From Panax quinquefolius (Eukaryota; Streptophyta; Magnoliopsida; Apiales; Araliaceae), in the NCBI GenBank assembly GCA_020205615.1, contig CM035161.1, positions 2,491,828-2,555,827 of the forward strand: a DNA stretch of 64,000 bases. The letters run 5' to 3'. A model generated the notes under the pieces. The model searched no databases. It had not been told where the DNA came from and worked only from the letters and a program-made list of their open reading frames with translations. Each line of letters opens with the position of its first letter. Within the stretch, counting starts at the first letter, position 1. The position numbers were made by a program, and so were the translations under genes. Of the stretch, positions 35,433 through 45,614 are shown piece by piece.

Positions 35433-36721
35433 CGTATATAACAACACTCTCAAAGTATTAAAATACTCACAAGAAACGCCAATATATATCGAGAGAGAAA
35501 GAGAGAGGATTTTAGTTTCGGTGTAATTTTCAATTTAACCCAAGACCCTATTTATAGGAAAACGCTAGTAACACCAAAGCGAAAATTTAATATATTATTA
35601 TTATATTTACAAAATTGTCAAGCCCACCTCTTGAATCTGAATTCAGCCACCTTGCACATGTTTAATGCAGCCCACCAAGTAAAAAACAATGTTTTTGTAA
35701 TTAAAAATAATTAAAACTTTCAAAAATCAATTATTTCGGAACTACGGAACTTCAATAATTCATAATAAATAGCCCTTTATCAGAAAAATTCAAACCACAT
35801 GTCTTTTTTATAGGAAATTTCATTCTCTACAACTTTGCAGAAGAAAGTTTTTCCAAATTCCAAACAAAAATTGACCGAAATCCACAAACCAAGCGATTTT
35901 AATAAAGTATAATCAAATTTCTATTAAGAATTGAGTCTACCGACACACACAAAACATGTGTTAATCATTTAATGCCACAAAATACTCTTCCTCCTCATAT
36001 ACTCATATATCCCACATTCATTGTAAAATATCACCATCAATATATTATTAAAATAATATATTTAAATGAATTATTTTATCAAAAAAAGATAAAATATTAA
36101 TTTTCAACAATTGTCACATTAAAAATTTTCTCCATCTATATCCACATAAAATCAATATTTTCCTCGTCATATAAATTAATAATTAATTATTCACAAATAA
36201 TATTACGAGAATCACATTCTTGTAACCGCATACGGTTCCAGGAAAGAGGGGCTTTCCAATAAGGATCTCTCACTTCTTGGCGTATGCAATTAAATGACCA
36301 AACCTCTCCTTGTAGCAGTAACTTTCTAGATATTGCCAATAATGTTATCTAATAATATTATTAGGATAATATGAATTATTGCTCAGATAATAGAAAATAC
36401 TATCAATGACAATTATTAAAACAACAAGTAATATAAAATATCAACTTGAATTATTGAATTAATAAAATAAAATCTTTGAATAGTAATTATCGTAACAATT
36501 ATTGAGTAGTGCCTTCTTACGTAAGAATCAATAATTGGTGTAATACCGTGTCTCTTGTTTTTTAACCATAGGGTATTCCAACAAGATAAACTTGAATAAC
36601 TCACGCAAGTTATTTATAACCAACTTATTCTTGTTGTTTTCTTCATCCAATCGCTTTTAGTTATGGGGCTAACACAAGGTCGCTTGCGGCGTCGCATACG
36701 AATATTCCTCGTGCAGTAGAA
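35433..36721 (-). mobile_element. 5' LTR of element B, part 2
   Basis: It resumes the F1 LTR broken at 24240 (GTATATAACAACACTC, compare 4121-4135) and holds the U3 module at about 36225-36330. It is cut again at 36721 by the solo F2b LTR, whose flanks TAGAA and AAGAA are a one-mismatch duplication of AAGAA in intact copies (5392-5396). Confidence 0.82.
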
Positions 36722-39136
36722 TGTAAGACCCCTGAACTTTTATAAATAAAGATGAATTTTTTTCTATAAATATTATTTTTGAATAAATTTGATATAATGT
36801 TATAGTTGTGGGTAATATTTATAAATTTTGCAAAGTATGCAAGTGGTTATATTATTCGATTGGTGGGGAATATTAGGTTTAGCGAGGAATATTCGCATAC
36901 AACTACTCAATCATTGGTGGACCCCACAAATGTAATTCATCATCGGATTGAGAAAAAGACAAAATATTTTATTGAAATAACGGCGGAAGTTTTACTGATT
37001 GATCATTGTTGAACTACTTCTAGTAAAAAAAAATACGATGAATACGTGTGGTTGCATAGTAGTAGCGACACCGGTATTGATTATTAATGCTTATGTGAGA
37101 AGTCACTCGGTTTGATTCCATTATCACGATTAATAATATGAATTATTATAGCGATAATGACGTTTTGTTTTATTCGTATTATTAACGTAATAAAAGTGAA
37201 ACATCTTTATATAAAAGCGAATACTTTATTAAAGTTATTCTATAAATAAAATATATTATATTTTATTATACATAGTGTTGCATAGTATTTTGCATAGTGT
37301 TGCATAGTATTTGCATAGTAAAATGTTTTTATATAAATAGAATATATTATATTTTATTTAAAAGATTTTGCTTTAAATACGGGTGCGTCAGATTAAAGTA
37401 AATCAATCTGGACCGTTCATGGATTAATTTCTATGCATTCTATTTTCCTATAAATAGAAGCTTCATTCCTTCATTATTTTCTTACGAATTCACTAAAACT
37501 ACAGAGAGAGCTATAGAGAGAAAGAAGAAAAGTATTCTGCTACTTCACTTTGCCAATATTCAGTTCTTCTAAGGTAGGGAATATTATTTGTTGTACTCGT
37601 AAGGATATTATTCTTTTGTATTCATGAAGAGAACTTGATTATTCCATTCCTTATTATTACATTGGAATAACACGTATACGCTGTGAATTACCCTATACTT
37701 GGTGACATTTCTTCATTATTTTTCTTTATTATTCATTTGAACATCACATCTCGTGTGTTTTTACAGGACTGGTTAAAATCTTTATTATTCTGTTGGAACA
37801 TCACATGCGTGTGTTTTACACCGGACTGGTTCCGTCTTTATTATTACATTGGAACATCCATGCATGTGTGTTTTACAGGACTGGTTCCGTCTTTATCATT
37901 CTGTTGGAATATCCTCTCTGCATGTGTTTTACACTTTGGATCAGTTCCATCTTTATTATTCATTGGAACATCACGTTCGGTGTAATTTCACACGACACAG
38001 TTCCGATTATTATTATTACATTGGAATAAACTCGCCTAATCGCAAGTACCGCATGCGTGGTGATTTCTTTTGTTATTCCATTCTTTATTATACCCGGTTG
38101 GTTAAAACTTTGACATCTATACTCCATGAAATTAGTAGAATATCCTTGATATTTGCTTTTCATCCAGTATCTTTTCATGGAAATATTCTTCTGATCATTC
38201 TTGAATTTTACTCTACAAAACAGTATCATGTTGACAATTTGGACGTTAATAATTCCTAGATAAAATAATTCTTGAACTTGTTTTATTGAATTCTTATATC
38301 ATTGTCATTATCCTCATGTTTATATATTTTTTTAAAGTCATCCATGGCACTGTAGTGCGTAGATGGACTTGGTATGATTATGACCGAGAGACTATTTTGT
38401 GTCATGACCGTAATGTTACAAATGATGTGGTAAAATCCTCAAAGGGTCAGGCGTAGTGCATTGATGGGACGATTGTTGGCATGATCATGACCATTAATGA
38501 ATACACAACTATTCTCGCCCGTAGTGCATGAATAATTGTGGTCGTAATCTTAAAGAATATCTTGGCGTAAGTGCGGGGTGATTCGATGATGTGGATTATT
38601 TATTAAAAGTCGAGTCTCGGCTATAATGATGATGAAAAACCTTTTAAATCATAAAAGATAGTAGATTTTATTTTCTACTTGACTCTTTTAATGGATTGCT
38701 TGTTCACCGCAGATTAAACTTAATGTTTATTATATTTTATCGTTTAACAACTTGTTGAAGGCTAATGATAATTTATTACGCATTATCTTAGTCATAATAT
38801 TTCTTCTTGGGCTAGTTGAGCTCACCCTTTCTTTCACTTTGTTCTCTTGAGGAAATGAAGAGAACATATTTGGGACGAGAGTCTGGGGAGCGGAGTAATG
38901 GTCCGGAGGATAGCATTAGTAGTCCTCACTATTACGTGAAATAGTGTGATAATAATTGTAATGAGGACTCCTTTTGAGTTTGTATAATATCTAGTAGATA
39001 ATATTTGTATTCAAACTCACGATTTTATGTCGTATTGGATACATAGTGATTATATTAGTAAGTTGTATTTAAATTACGTACCATGTATCTGACTACCCAA
39101 GATGGGTGATGTATACCTAATTTTGGGGGCGTCACA
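36722..39136 (+). mobile_element. solo F2b LTR nested in the B 5' LTR
   Basis: It starts TGTAAGACCCCTGAAC and ends GGGGGCGTCACA, a length of 2,415 bp. No primer site or polypurine tract adjoins it, so it is a solo LTR. GCATAGTGTT-type repeats are at 37267-37322, TATA-like CCTATAAATAGAAGC near 37450, and U5 repeats with GGACTGGTTCC blocks at 37630-38100. Short frames such as 37683-37985 only reflect these repeats. Confidence 0.85.
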
Positions 39137-39141
39137 AAGAA

Positions 39142-39320
39142 TATTCCACGACCAAACGAATATTCCCCGTCAACAATGAATATTTTAAAACCACTTGCTT
39201 GTTTGAAATAATTTCGCATTTTACCCATAACTTACCACATTAATCAAATCAACCCTTACTATTTCAAGATAATAAATAGAGAAAATTTAATTTCATTAAA
39301 TAATAAGTTGTGGTCTTACA
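39142..39320 (-). mobile_element. 5' LTR of element B, part 3 (outer terminus)
   Basis: The last piece of the B LTR runs ATTCCACGACCAAACG to TTGTGGTCTTACA, the reversed F1 start. Beyond it, TTTTC and the E LTR follow. With 3020-5576 this defines element B as 3020-39320. Confidence 0.82.
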
Positions 39321-39623
39321 TTTTCTTTCACCGTTCTCTTCAGGAAATGAGAATATAGTTGGGACGAGTCGGGAAACGGAGTGACGGTCCAGATGATAGC
39401 ATTAATAGTCCTCAATATTCTGTTAAATAGTGTGACAATAAATGTAATGAGGACTCCATTGAGAGTGAATATTATGCAGAAGGCAATATTCTGTTTTAAA
39501 CTCTCACTTATGTTTTTGTCGTATGTTTACGACAGTTGTGTTATTAAGTTTTTATTTGTATTTTGTACCATGTATGTCTGGCGACCCAAGATGGGTGATG
39601 TATACCTATTTTGGGGCGTCGCG
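39321..39623 (+). mobile_element. LTR E (F2a), right part
   Basis: It continues the block interrupted at 3019 (TTTCACCGTTCTC), then the end part of an F2 LTR: GATAGCATTAATAGTCCTC, ATTATGCAGAAGGCAAT, CGACCCAAGATGGGTGATG, and TTTTGGGGCGTCGCG. It is followed by a primer site, so the LTR serves as a 5' LTR on this side. Confidence 0.78.
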
Positions 39624-39867
39624 ATTAATATCAAAGCTTAGGATATGATTCTGGCTAAGATGTGAGACAAGAACTAGGAGGGAGAGGCGGGAATTTCTTC
39701 GCTAGTATGACCTACCTAAGTTTATTTGGTATTTAATTGGTCGGTCGAGTATAGGGAGGATATGTGAGATGCCAATTAACCTTTATTTTGTGTGATATTT
39801 AAAAATGACATCAAGAAAGTTGAGATAAGCAATGGAGCAAAAAATAATATGGCCAAGTATCATGATG
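39624..39867 (+). pseudogene. E-side primer site, leader and gag start, remnant
   Basis: TTAATATCAAAGCTTAGG is a decayed initiator-Met-type primer site; here the CA missing from other copies is present (ATCAAAGC). AACTAGGAGGGAG and TTAACCTTTATTTTGTG match the B leader. A gag start is recognisable only weakly near 39800. The rest of gag begins abruptly at about 39868. Confidence 0.55.
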
Positions 39868-40475
39868 ACGAGGCTAAGTTCTGAGTTATCGATTTACATC
39901 CCATTTGGTTGATAATGAGGAAGCGAATGGCGCGAATGTTTCTAAGAGGTTTGAAAGCGATAGTATCGTCGATACCTCATTTCACATAAACTTTGTTTGT
40001 ATTAGGATGTTGTGAATAGGGCTTCCGATTATTGGAGTAGCGATAATGAGTCAAGACAACCAAAAGGTAACGACCAACAACACGATAATAATCATCACCG
40101 GTGCAAACGCCATCGAACAACGATAACCATCGTGGGGAAATTATCATGCCAAGAATGGTGACCACCGGTGGTAATCATGGCATGATAATTTCATTCTTGG
40201 CATGATAATTTCCCCACGATGGTCATCATTGTTCGATGGCCGTTATACCGAAGACGATATTATCGTGTTAATCATCATTATCGCGCGCTCAATAAGCGGA
40301 GCCCTATTCACAACATCCGAATATAAACAAAGTTTATGAGAAATGAGGTATTGACGTATATCGGGTTTCAAACCTCTTAGAAACATTCGCGTCTTTCGCT
40401 CCTCATTATCGACCCAATGGAATGCAAATCGGGATAACTCTGCAAACTTAGCCTCGTACTGCGATACGGTCTCTC
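39868..40475. repeat. large inverted repeat made of two opposed gag pieces
   Basis: The left arm (39868-40157) and right arm (40192-40475) are reverse complements over about 285 bases. The inner 49 bases (40109-40157 and 40192-40240) differ at only two positions. The spacer is 34 bases and holds CCACCGGTGG. Both arms come from the gag core: the right arm reads on the minus strand as KFAELSRFA, MFLRGLKPDIRQYLISH and LYSDVVNRA. Transcription through either side would give one long hairpin RNA carrying gag sequence. Confidence 0.85.
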
Positions 40476-41583
40476 TAGAATAATAAAGGGTTAAAATGAC
40501 TCTTGGTAATATTGAAGAGACAACTACTATTTGTGAAGGGGCAATTAACTCTTGGAACACCGAAGAGGCGAATAACTCTTGGAAAGCTGAAGGGTCAAAT
40601 AACTCTTGGAAAACTGAAAGGACAAGTTACTATTAAAACTTGTGAATAGTAACTCATGAATAGTAACTCGTGAATAGTAACTCATGAATAATAACTCGTG
40701 AATAGTAACTCAAGAATAGTAACTCGTGAATAACAACTCATGAATAGTAACTCGTGAATAGTAACTCCGACACGAAAAGTTTCCCGAATACCCGATTGAA
40801 CAATATAACCTCCAGACATCAATTATCATCAGAATAGATGTCGATTTCTACTAACACAAATAATCCCAACACAATGAAACTATCAAATTCATCTTTAATC
40901 AACACGAACTTATCCATCATTAATATCATAACTCACAATATTTAGCAACGAGGTTGTTCCCGGAAAGAGGGGCTTTCAATAAGGATTTCTCCTATTAGGC
41001 GCCATGATTAGGTGACCAAACCTCTCCTCGACAAAATTTCTAGACATTGTAAATATTGCAATTTAATAATATGAATAACTTTGTCGTCTCAATTATTGAT
41101 TTAATAATATATCATATAATGCGGATGATCTTTGTGACAATAATCGAATCAATAATATGAGAGATATGATGCGTAATTCTTGTAGCAATAATTGAGTATA
41201 AGCGGAGTGACTTCTCACGTAAGCATCGATAATCAATACCGTGCTGCTACTATGCAACCACGCAGTATTCTTGTACTTTTACTACCGGGTAGTTCAACAG
41301 TTTTAACAATAACACCTTCGCTGTTATTTATAAAATTTTGTCGTTTTCTCAATTCGACAATAATTCCATTGTGGGGTCCATCGATGATTGTGCCGTTGTA
41401 CGAATATTCCCCGACACAAAGAATATTCCCCGACCAATCGAATATAATATAACAACTTGCATACTTTACAAAATTTATAAATATTACCCACAACTATAAC
41501 TTTATCTCAAATTCACACCATAATATTCAAAAAAAATATTTCGAGAAAATAAAATCTTTATTCGTAAAATTTGGGGTCTCACA
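40476..41583 (-). mobile_element. F2a LTR fragment (U3 half)
   Basis: It ends with GGGGTCTCACA (reverse of TGTGAGACCCC) at 41583, followed by a reversed polypurine tract. The other end, at about 40475, stops just upstream of where the TATA box would be and joins gag directly. Reversed 76-bp units are at 40490-40625, a minisatellite at 40633-40770, and the U3 module at about 40950-41050. Confidence 0.78.
40633..40770. repeat. 14-bp minisatellite GTGAATAGTAACTC
   Basis: Nine or ten tandem units alternate between ...ACTCATGAATAGTA and ...ACTCGTGAATAGTA, some with a base change. A matching array is at 42750-42878. Shorter forms (CACGAGTTACTATT) lie in the E LTR at 1270-1320, and CACGAG runs in the F1 LTRs. 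Confidence 0.8.
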
Positions 41584-41925
41584 ATCTCCTCTCCTTATGA
41601 AATTTTGCCCTCGAAATTTACGTATGTACCTGGTATGCCGAACAGATGAGGACACTTCGTCAGATCCTATCTCTTGAGGTATAACCTTTAAGCAAAGAAT
41701 ATATTCCAGGATTTTAACAGGTTCATCTTCATACGTTGAATTATCCGCTATCTTGTATGGTTCTAAATCAATAATGTGGTTCGGGTTGTCCACATATTTA
41801 CGTAACATCGATACGTGACAAACGTTATAAACACGCAACATATTTGGCGATAAAACGAGTCTATAAGCCACAATTCCTACTCGATCAAGGATTTCAAATG
41901 GGCCAATAAAATTGAGATAATCACC
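41584..41925 (-). pseudogene. gypsy pol C-terminal fragment
   Basis: An open frame of about 115 codons on the minus strand holds FIGPFEILDRVG, AYRLVLSPNM, VCHVSMLRKYVDNPNHII, EPVKILE and KVIPQ. This is the GPY/F-type end of integrase plus the start of the chromodomain-like tail, a different variant from the A/B pol. A reversed polypurine tract (ATCTCCTCTCCTT) separates it from the LTR at 41583. It joins a U5 fragment at about 41925, so everything upstream in pol was deleted. Confidence 0.75.
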
Positions 41926-43703
41926 ATGCATGCAGTACTTCGCATAGACAGGTTATTCCAACAGAATAATAAATACGGAATAATAAATAATGGAACCAGG
42001 TCAGGTGAAATTCATACCGACAGGATATTCCGACAAAATATTAAATACGGAATAATAAATAATAGAACCAGGTCCGGCATAAAACGCACAGACAGGATAT
42101 TCCAACAGAATAATAAAGAATAAAATAACAGAAGGATTTCACCAAGTATAGGGGATTCCGCGTATACATGTTATTCTAACAGAATAATAAAGAATGGAAT
42201 AACAGAAGTTCTCTTCATGAATACGAAAGAATAATACCCCTTACGGGTACAACAAATAATATCCCTTACCGTAAAAGAAACTTGATATCGGAATAGTAAA
42301 GTAGCAGAATACTATTCTTCTTTCTCTCTATAATTCTCTCTACAGAGTTTCATTGAATTAAGAAAAAAATAATGAAGGAATGAGCTTCTATTTATAGAAA
42401 AAGCTGAGAGTGACTCTTGAGTCTTAACGAAGGGTCAAAATGACTCTTGGTAATATTGAAGAGACAACTATTATTTATGAAGGGGTAATTAACCCTTGGA
42501 ACACCGAAGAGGCAAATAACTCTTGGTAATATTGAAGAGACAACTACTATTTGCGAAGGGGTAATTAATCCTTGGAACATCGAAGAGACAAGTAACTCTT
42601 GGAAAACTAAAAGGGCAACTTACTATTAAAACTTTAAAGCAACGATCCATATTGATTTACTATTATCATTTCAATCAACGATCTGAAAAATTAGCACATC
42701 TCCTCATGAAATAATATTATACCCAAATACCCGAATGCACAATACTAGAGTGAATAGTAATCAGGTGAATAGTAACTCGTGAATAGTAACTCATGAATAG
42801 TAACTCATGAATAGTAACTCGTGAATAGTAACTCATGAATAGTAACTCGTGAATAGTAACTCATGAATAGTAACTCCGACACAAAAAGTGCCTCGAATAC
42901 CCGATTGAACAATATAACCTCCAGACATCAATTATTATCGAAATAAATGACAATTTCTACTAACACAAATAATCTCAACACAATGAAACTATCAAATTCA
43001 TCTTTAATCAACACGAACTTATCCATCATTAATATCATAACTCATAATATTTAACAACCATGTTGTTCCCAGGAAAGAGGGGCTTTCGATAAGGATTTCT
43101 CCTATTGGCGAAAGCGATTAGGTGACCAAACCTCTCTCTTGTGAACTTAGACATTGTAAATATTGCGATTTAATAATATGAATAACTTTGTCGTCTCAAT
43201 TATTGATTTAATAATATATCATATAATGCGAGATGATCTTTGTGACAATAATCGAATCAATAATACGAGAGATATGACGCAAAGAATTCTTTAGCAATAA
43301 TTGAGTATAAGCGGTGACTTCTTACGTAAGCATCGATAACCAATACTGGTGTCTTCTTATGCGACCACGCCAGCGTATTCTTGTACTTTACTTCTTCTAA
43401 GGGTAGTTCAACAGCGGTTTTAATGGTAACACTTCCGTCGTTATTTTCATAAAAATATTTTGTCATTTTCTAACTTCTGACGATGCTTGGTTGTTAGGGT
43501 CCACCAATGATTATCTTGGTCATCTGAATATTCTCAAACAAAAAGAATATTTCCTACCAAACGAATATTATATAACAACTTGCGTACTTGCAAAATTTTC
43601 AAATACTACCCACAACTATAACATTATCTCAAATTCACACCATAATATTAAAAAAAAAATCGAGAAATTTAAATCTTTATTTATAAAATTTGGGGTCTCA
43701 CAA
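41926..43703 (-). mobile_element. F2a LTR fragment (start of LTR to mid-U5)
   Basis: The right end is the exact LTR terminus (GGGGTCTCACA). Reading leftwards it has the U3 module (about 43060-43155), minisatellite (42750-42878), 76-bp units (42420-42620), a TATA region (TCTATTTATAG, near 42390), and U5 repeats to about 41930. There it is fused to a pol tail. The terminus abuts copia element G. Confidence 0.78.
42750..42878. repeat. 14-bp minisatellite, second array
   Basis: About nine units of GTGAATAGTAACTC / ATGAATAGTAACTC run inside the minus-strand F2a LTR, upstream of its TATA box. Unit length and order resemble 40633-40770, so the array was present in the parent LTR. Confidence 0.8.
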
Positions 43704-44254
43704 CAGTTCTCAACCGAGATTCAAGGCACGGCTTGTTGTGAAAGGCTTTGGTCAGAGGAAGGGAGTTGATTTTGATGAGATATTTTCACCAGTTGTGAAG
43801 ATGTCTCTATTGAATTGTGTCTTGGTATAGGCTGCAGTATGAATTTAGAAGTTCAGCAGCTTGATGTGAAGACCGCATTTTTGCATGGTGACTTAGAAGA
43901 AGAAATTTATATGGAGCAACCTGAGGGCTTCATAGATAAGGGTAATGATCAGTTAGTTTGCAAATTGAAGAAGAGCTTGTATGGATTGAAGCAAGCTCCA
44001 AGGCAGTGGTATAGAAAATTCGATTCTTTTATGACTAAGCATGGGTATTCAAGAACTAATTCAGATCATTGTGTGTTTGTGAAAAAATATCCAGATGGAA
44101 ATTTTATTATTCTCTTACTTTACGTTGATGATATGCTTATTGTGGATCAAGACACGAGCAAGATTAGCAAGTTGAAGTCAGAGTTGAGCAAATCCTTTGC
44201 CATGAAGGATTTGGGTCCAACAAAGCAAATTCTAGGGATGAGAATTGTTGCGTG
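43704..44254 (+). pseudogene. copia element G, reverse transcriptase (5'-truncated)
   Basis: The sequence starts within [22 protein letters not shown] and EIFSPVVK, then after a frameshift near 43815 an open stretch of about 140 codons. It has QLDVKTAFLHGDLEEEIYM, KSLYGLKQAPRQWYRKF, the catalytic LLYVDDMLIV near 44120-44150, and MKDLGPTKQILGMRI. The wording is close to tobacco Tnt1, so the Tork lineage is likely. Gag, protease, integrase and the start of RT are missing. The break at 43704 coincides exactly with the end of a gypsy LTR. Confidence 0.88.
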
Positions 44255-45091
44255 ACGTGAGATCACGTAAATTTGATTTGGTTATCTCAAGAGAATTACA
44301 TTAAAAAGGTTCTTGAGAGGTTCAATATGGACAAAGAAAGCACATTAATTGTTCACTCACTACAGCCACTTCAAAATTAGTTCAAGAGCGATTGTCCTAA
44401 AAGTGATGAAGAGAAAAAGAGATGCAAAAACTCCTATAGTTCAACAGTTGGTTCTTTGATGTATCTTTATGGTTTGTACTAAATGCGGATATTGCTTTCA
44501 CTTGATCGGGGTTGTTAGTCGTTTTACATCTAATCCAGGAAAGAACACTAAGCGATGAAGTGAAATGGATTACGAGGTATCTTGGGGCACTTCAAAGATG
44601 AGTTTGTGTTTTGGTAAAGCAAAGCTATTCTTGCGGGTTCTGATTCGATATGGGTGGTGATGTCGATAGTGAAAATCTACTTACGGTTATTTGATTACCT
44701 TTGCGGGGGAAGCGATGGCGTAGCAATCAAGGTTTCTGAAATGTGTTGCTCTCTACCACAAAGGCGAGTTCATCGCCATCACGAAGCTTGCAAAGAACTA
44801 TTGTGGTTGAAGAAGTTCTTACGAGAGTTGGGTTTGAAACAAGAAAGGTATGTTCTTTATTGTGATAGTCAGAGTGCGATCCACTTGAGTAAGAATTCTT
44901 CATTTCATTCGAGATCGAAACACATTGATGTTAGATATCATTGGATTCGTGATGTCTTAAACGATAAGTTGTTACAACTTGAAAAAGTTCACATTGATGA
45001 TAACACTTCGGATATGTTGACTAAAGCATTGTCTAAGGACAAGCATGAGAAGTGTCGACTCTTGGCAGGAATGGTCGAATCCTCCACATAA
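44255..45091 (+). pseudogene. copia element G, end of RT and RNase H
   Basis: After MRIV the frame is lost (GCGTGACGTGAG where RDR codons would be expected) and is shifted several times between 44255 and 44760. From about 44770 it is open again: HHEACKELLWLKKFLREL, LYCDSQSAIHLSKN, SRSKHIDVRYHWIRD and DMLTKALSKDKHEKC, the typical copia RNase H end. A stop follows at 45089. RNase H removes the RNA strand during cDNA synthesis. Confidence 0.85.
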
Positions 45092-45108
45092 GTCGGGAGG
45101 GGGAGAAT
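45092..45108 (+). other. polypurine tract of copia G
   Basis: AGTCGGGAGGGGGAGAAT lies between the pol stop and the TGTTGGG of the LTR. Position and purine content fit plus-strand priming, and Tnt1-like elements have a similar GGGGGAGA. Confidence 0.8.
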
Positions 45109-45614
45109 TGTTGGGTTTCCCTCCTTTGTGGGACCCATCTATTTCTTAATTACAGTCTTTGGCATGCACTTTGGTAAATGCATGGCTTTTATTTTTGGTG
45201 ATTTCCCATGCATGACTCTTGGTATTTTCAAGTTTGGCTTGGAGTCTTCAAGATGATTCAAATCCTTATAAAATCTGAGACATGTCCCATTTATCAGAGA
45301 TGTACAACAGATATAGAAAAGAAGAGTGAGAGAGCTCCATTCAGATAACTTCTTTGTTCTTGGAGATTTGTTTTCTCATTTATGAGGTATTTTCCTCTTG
45401 TGATTTACACTTATGGTGTGTTTGTAAGGCTTATGCTTTTTTGGCCATTTTGTAAACTCTATTTGGTGATAGTGGAAGAAAGCCGGCCTCGGTCTTGTGG
45501 ATGTACTGCTCGGTTTGAGGAACCACGTAATTCTTGTGTGCTTACTTCTTTTGTTATTTTTTTACATTGCTTCTATTGATATACACTCGTAAGAAAGTCA
45601 TATTTTTCCCAACA
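45109..45614 (+). mobile_element. 3' LTR of copia element G
   Basis: A 506-bp LTR starts TGTTGGG and ends CCCAACA, perfect 7-bp terminal inverted repeats. A TATA-like CTTATAAAATCTG is near 45263. The matching 5' LTR is not in the window. The following bases TACCG should be found left of that missing LTR if the element was intact before the gypsy insertions. Confidence 0.88.

Noticed and set aside
37683..38259. Frames up to 136 codons with repeated Phe/Ile/Tyr-rich peptides
   Set aside because: They arise from TTATTATTACATTGGAA repeats in an F2 LTR and shift register between copies. They are not membrane proteins.
40633..40770. CRISPR-like regular repeat array
   Set aside because: Units are 14 bases, tandem and without spacers, inside a plant LTR. 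It is a minisatellite.
274..43703. tRNA, rRNA or organellar DNA inserts in the repeat cluster
   Set aside because: No cloverleaf, rRNA block or plastid or mitochondrial gene order was recognisable. The only tRNA-related matches are retrotransposon primer sites.
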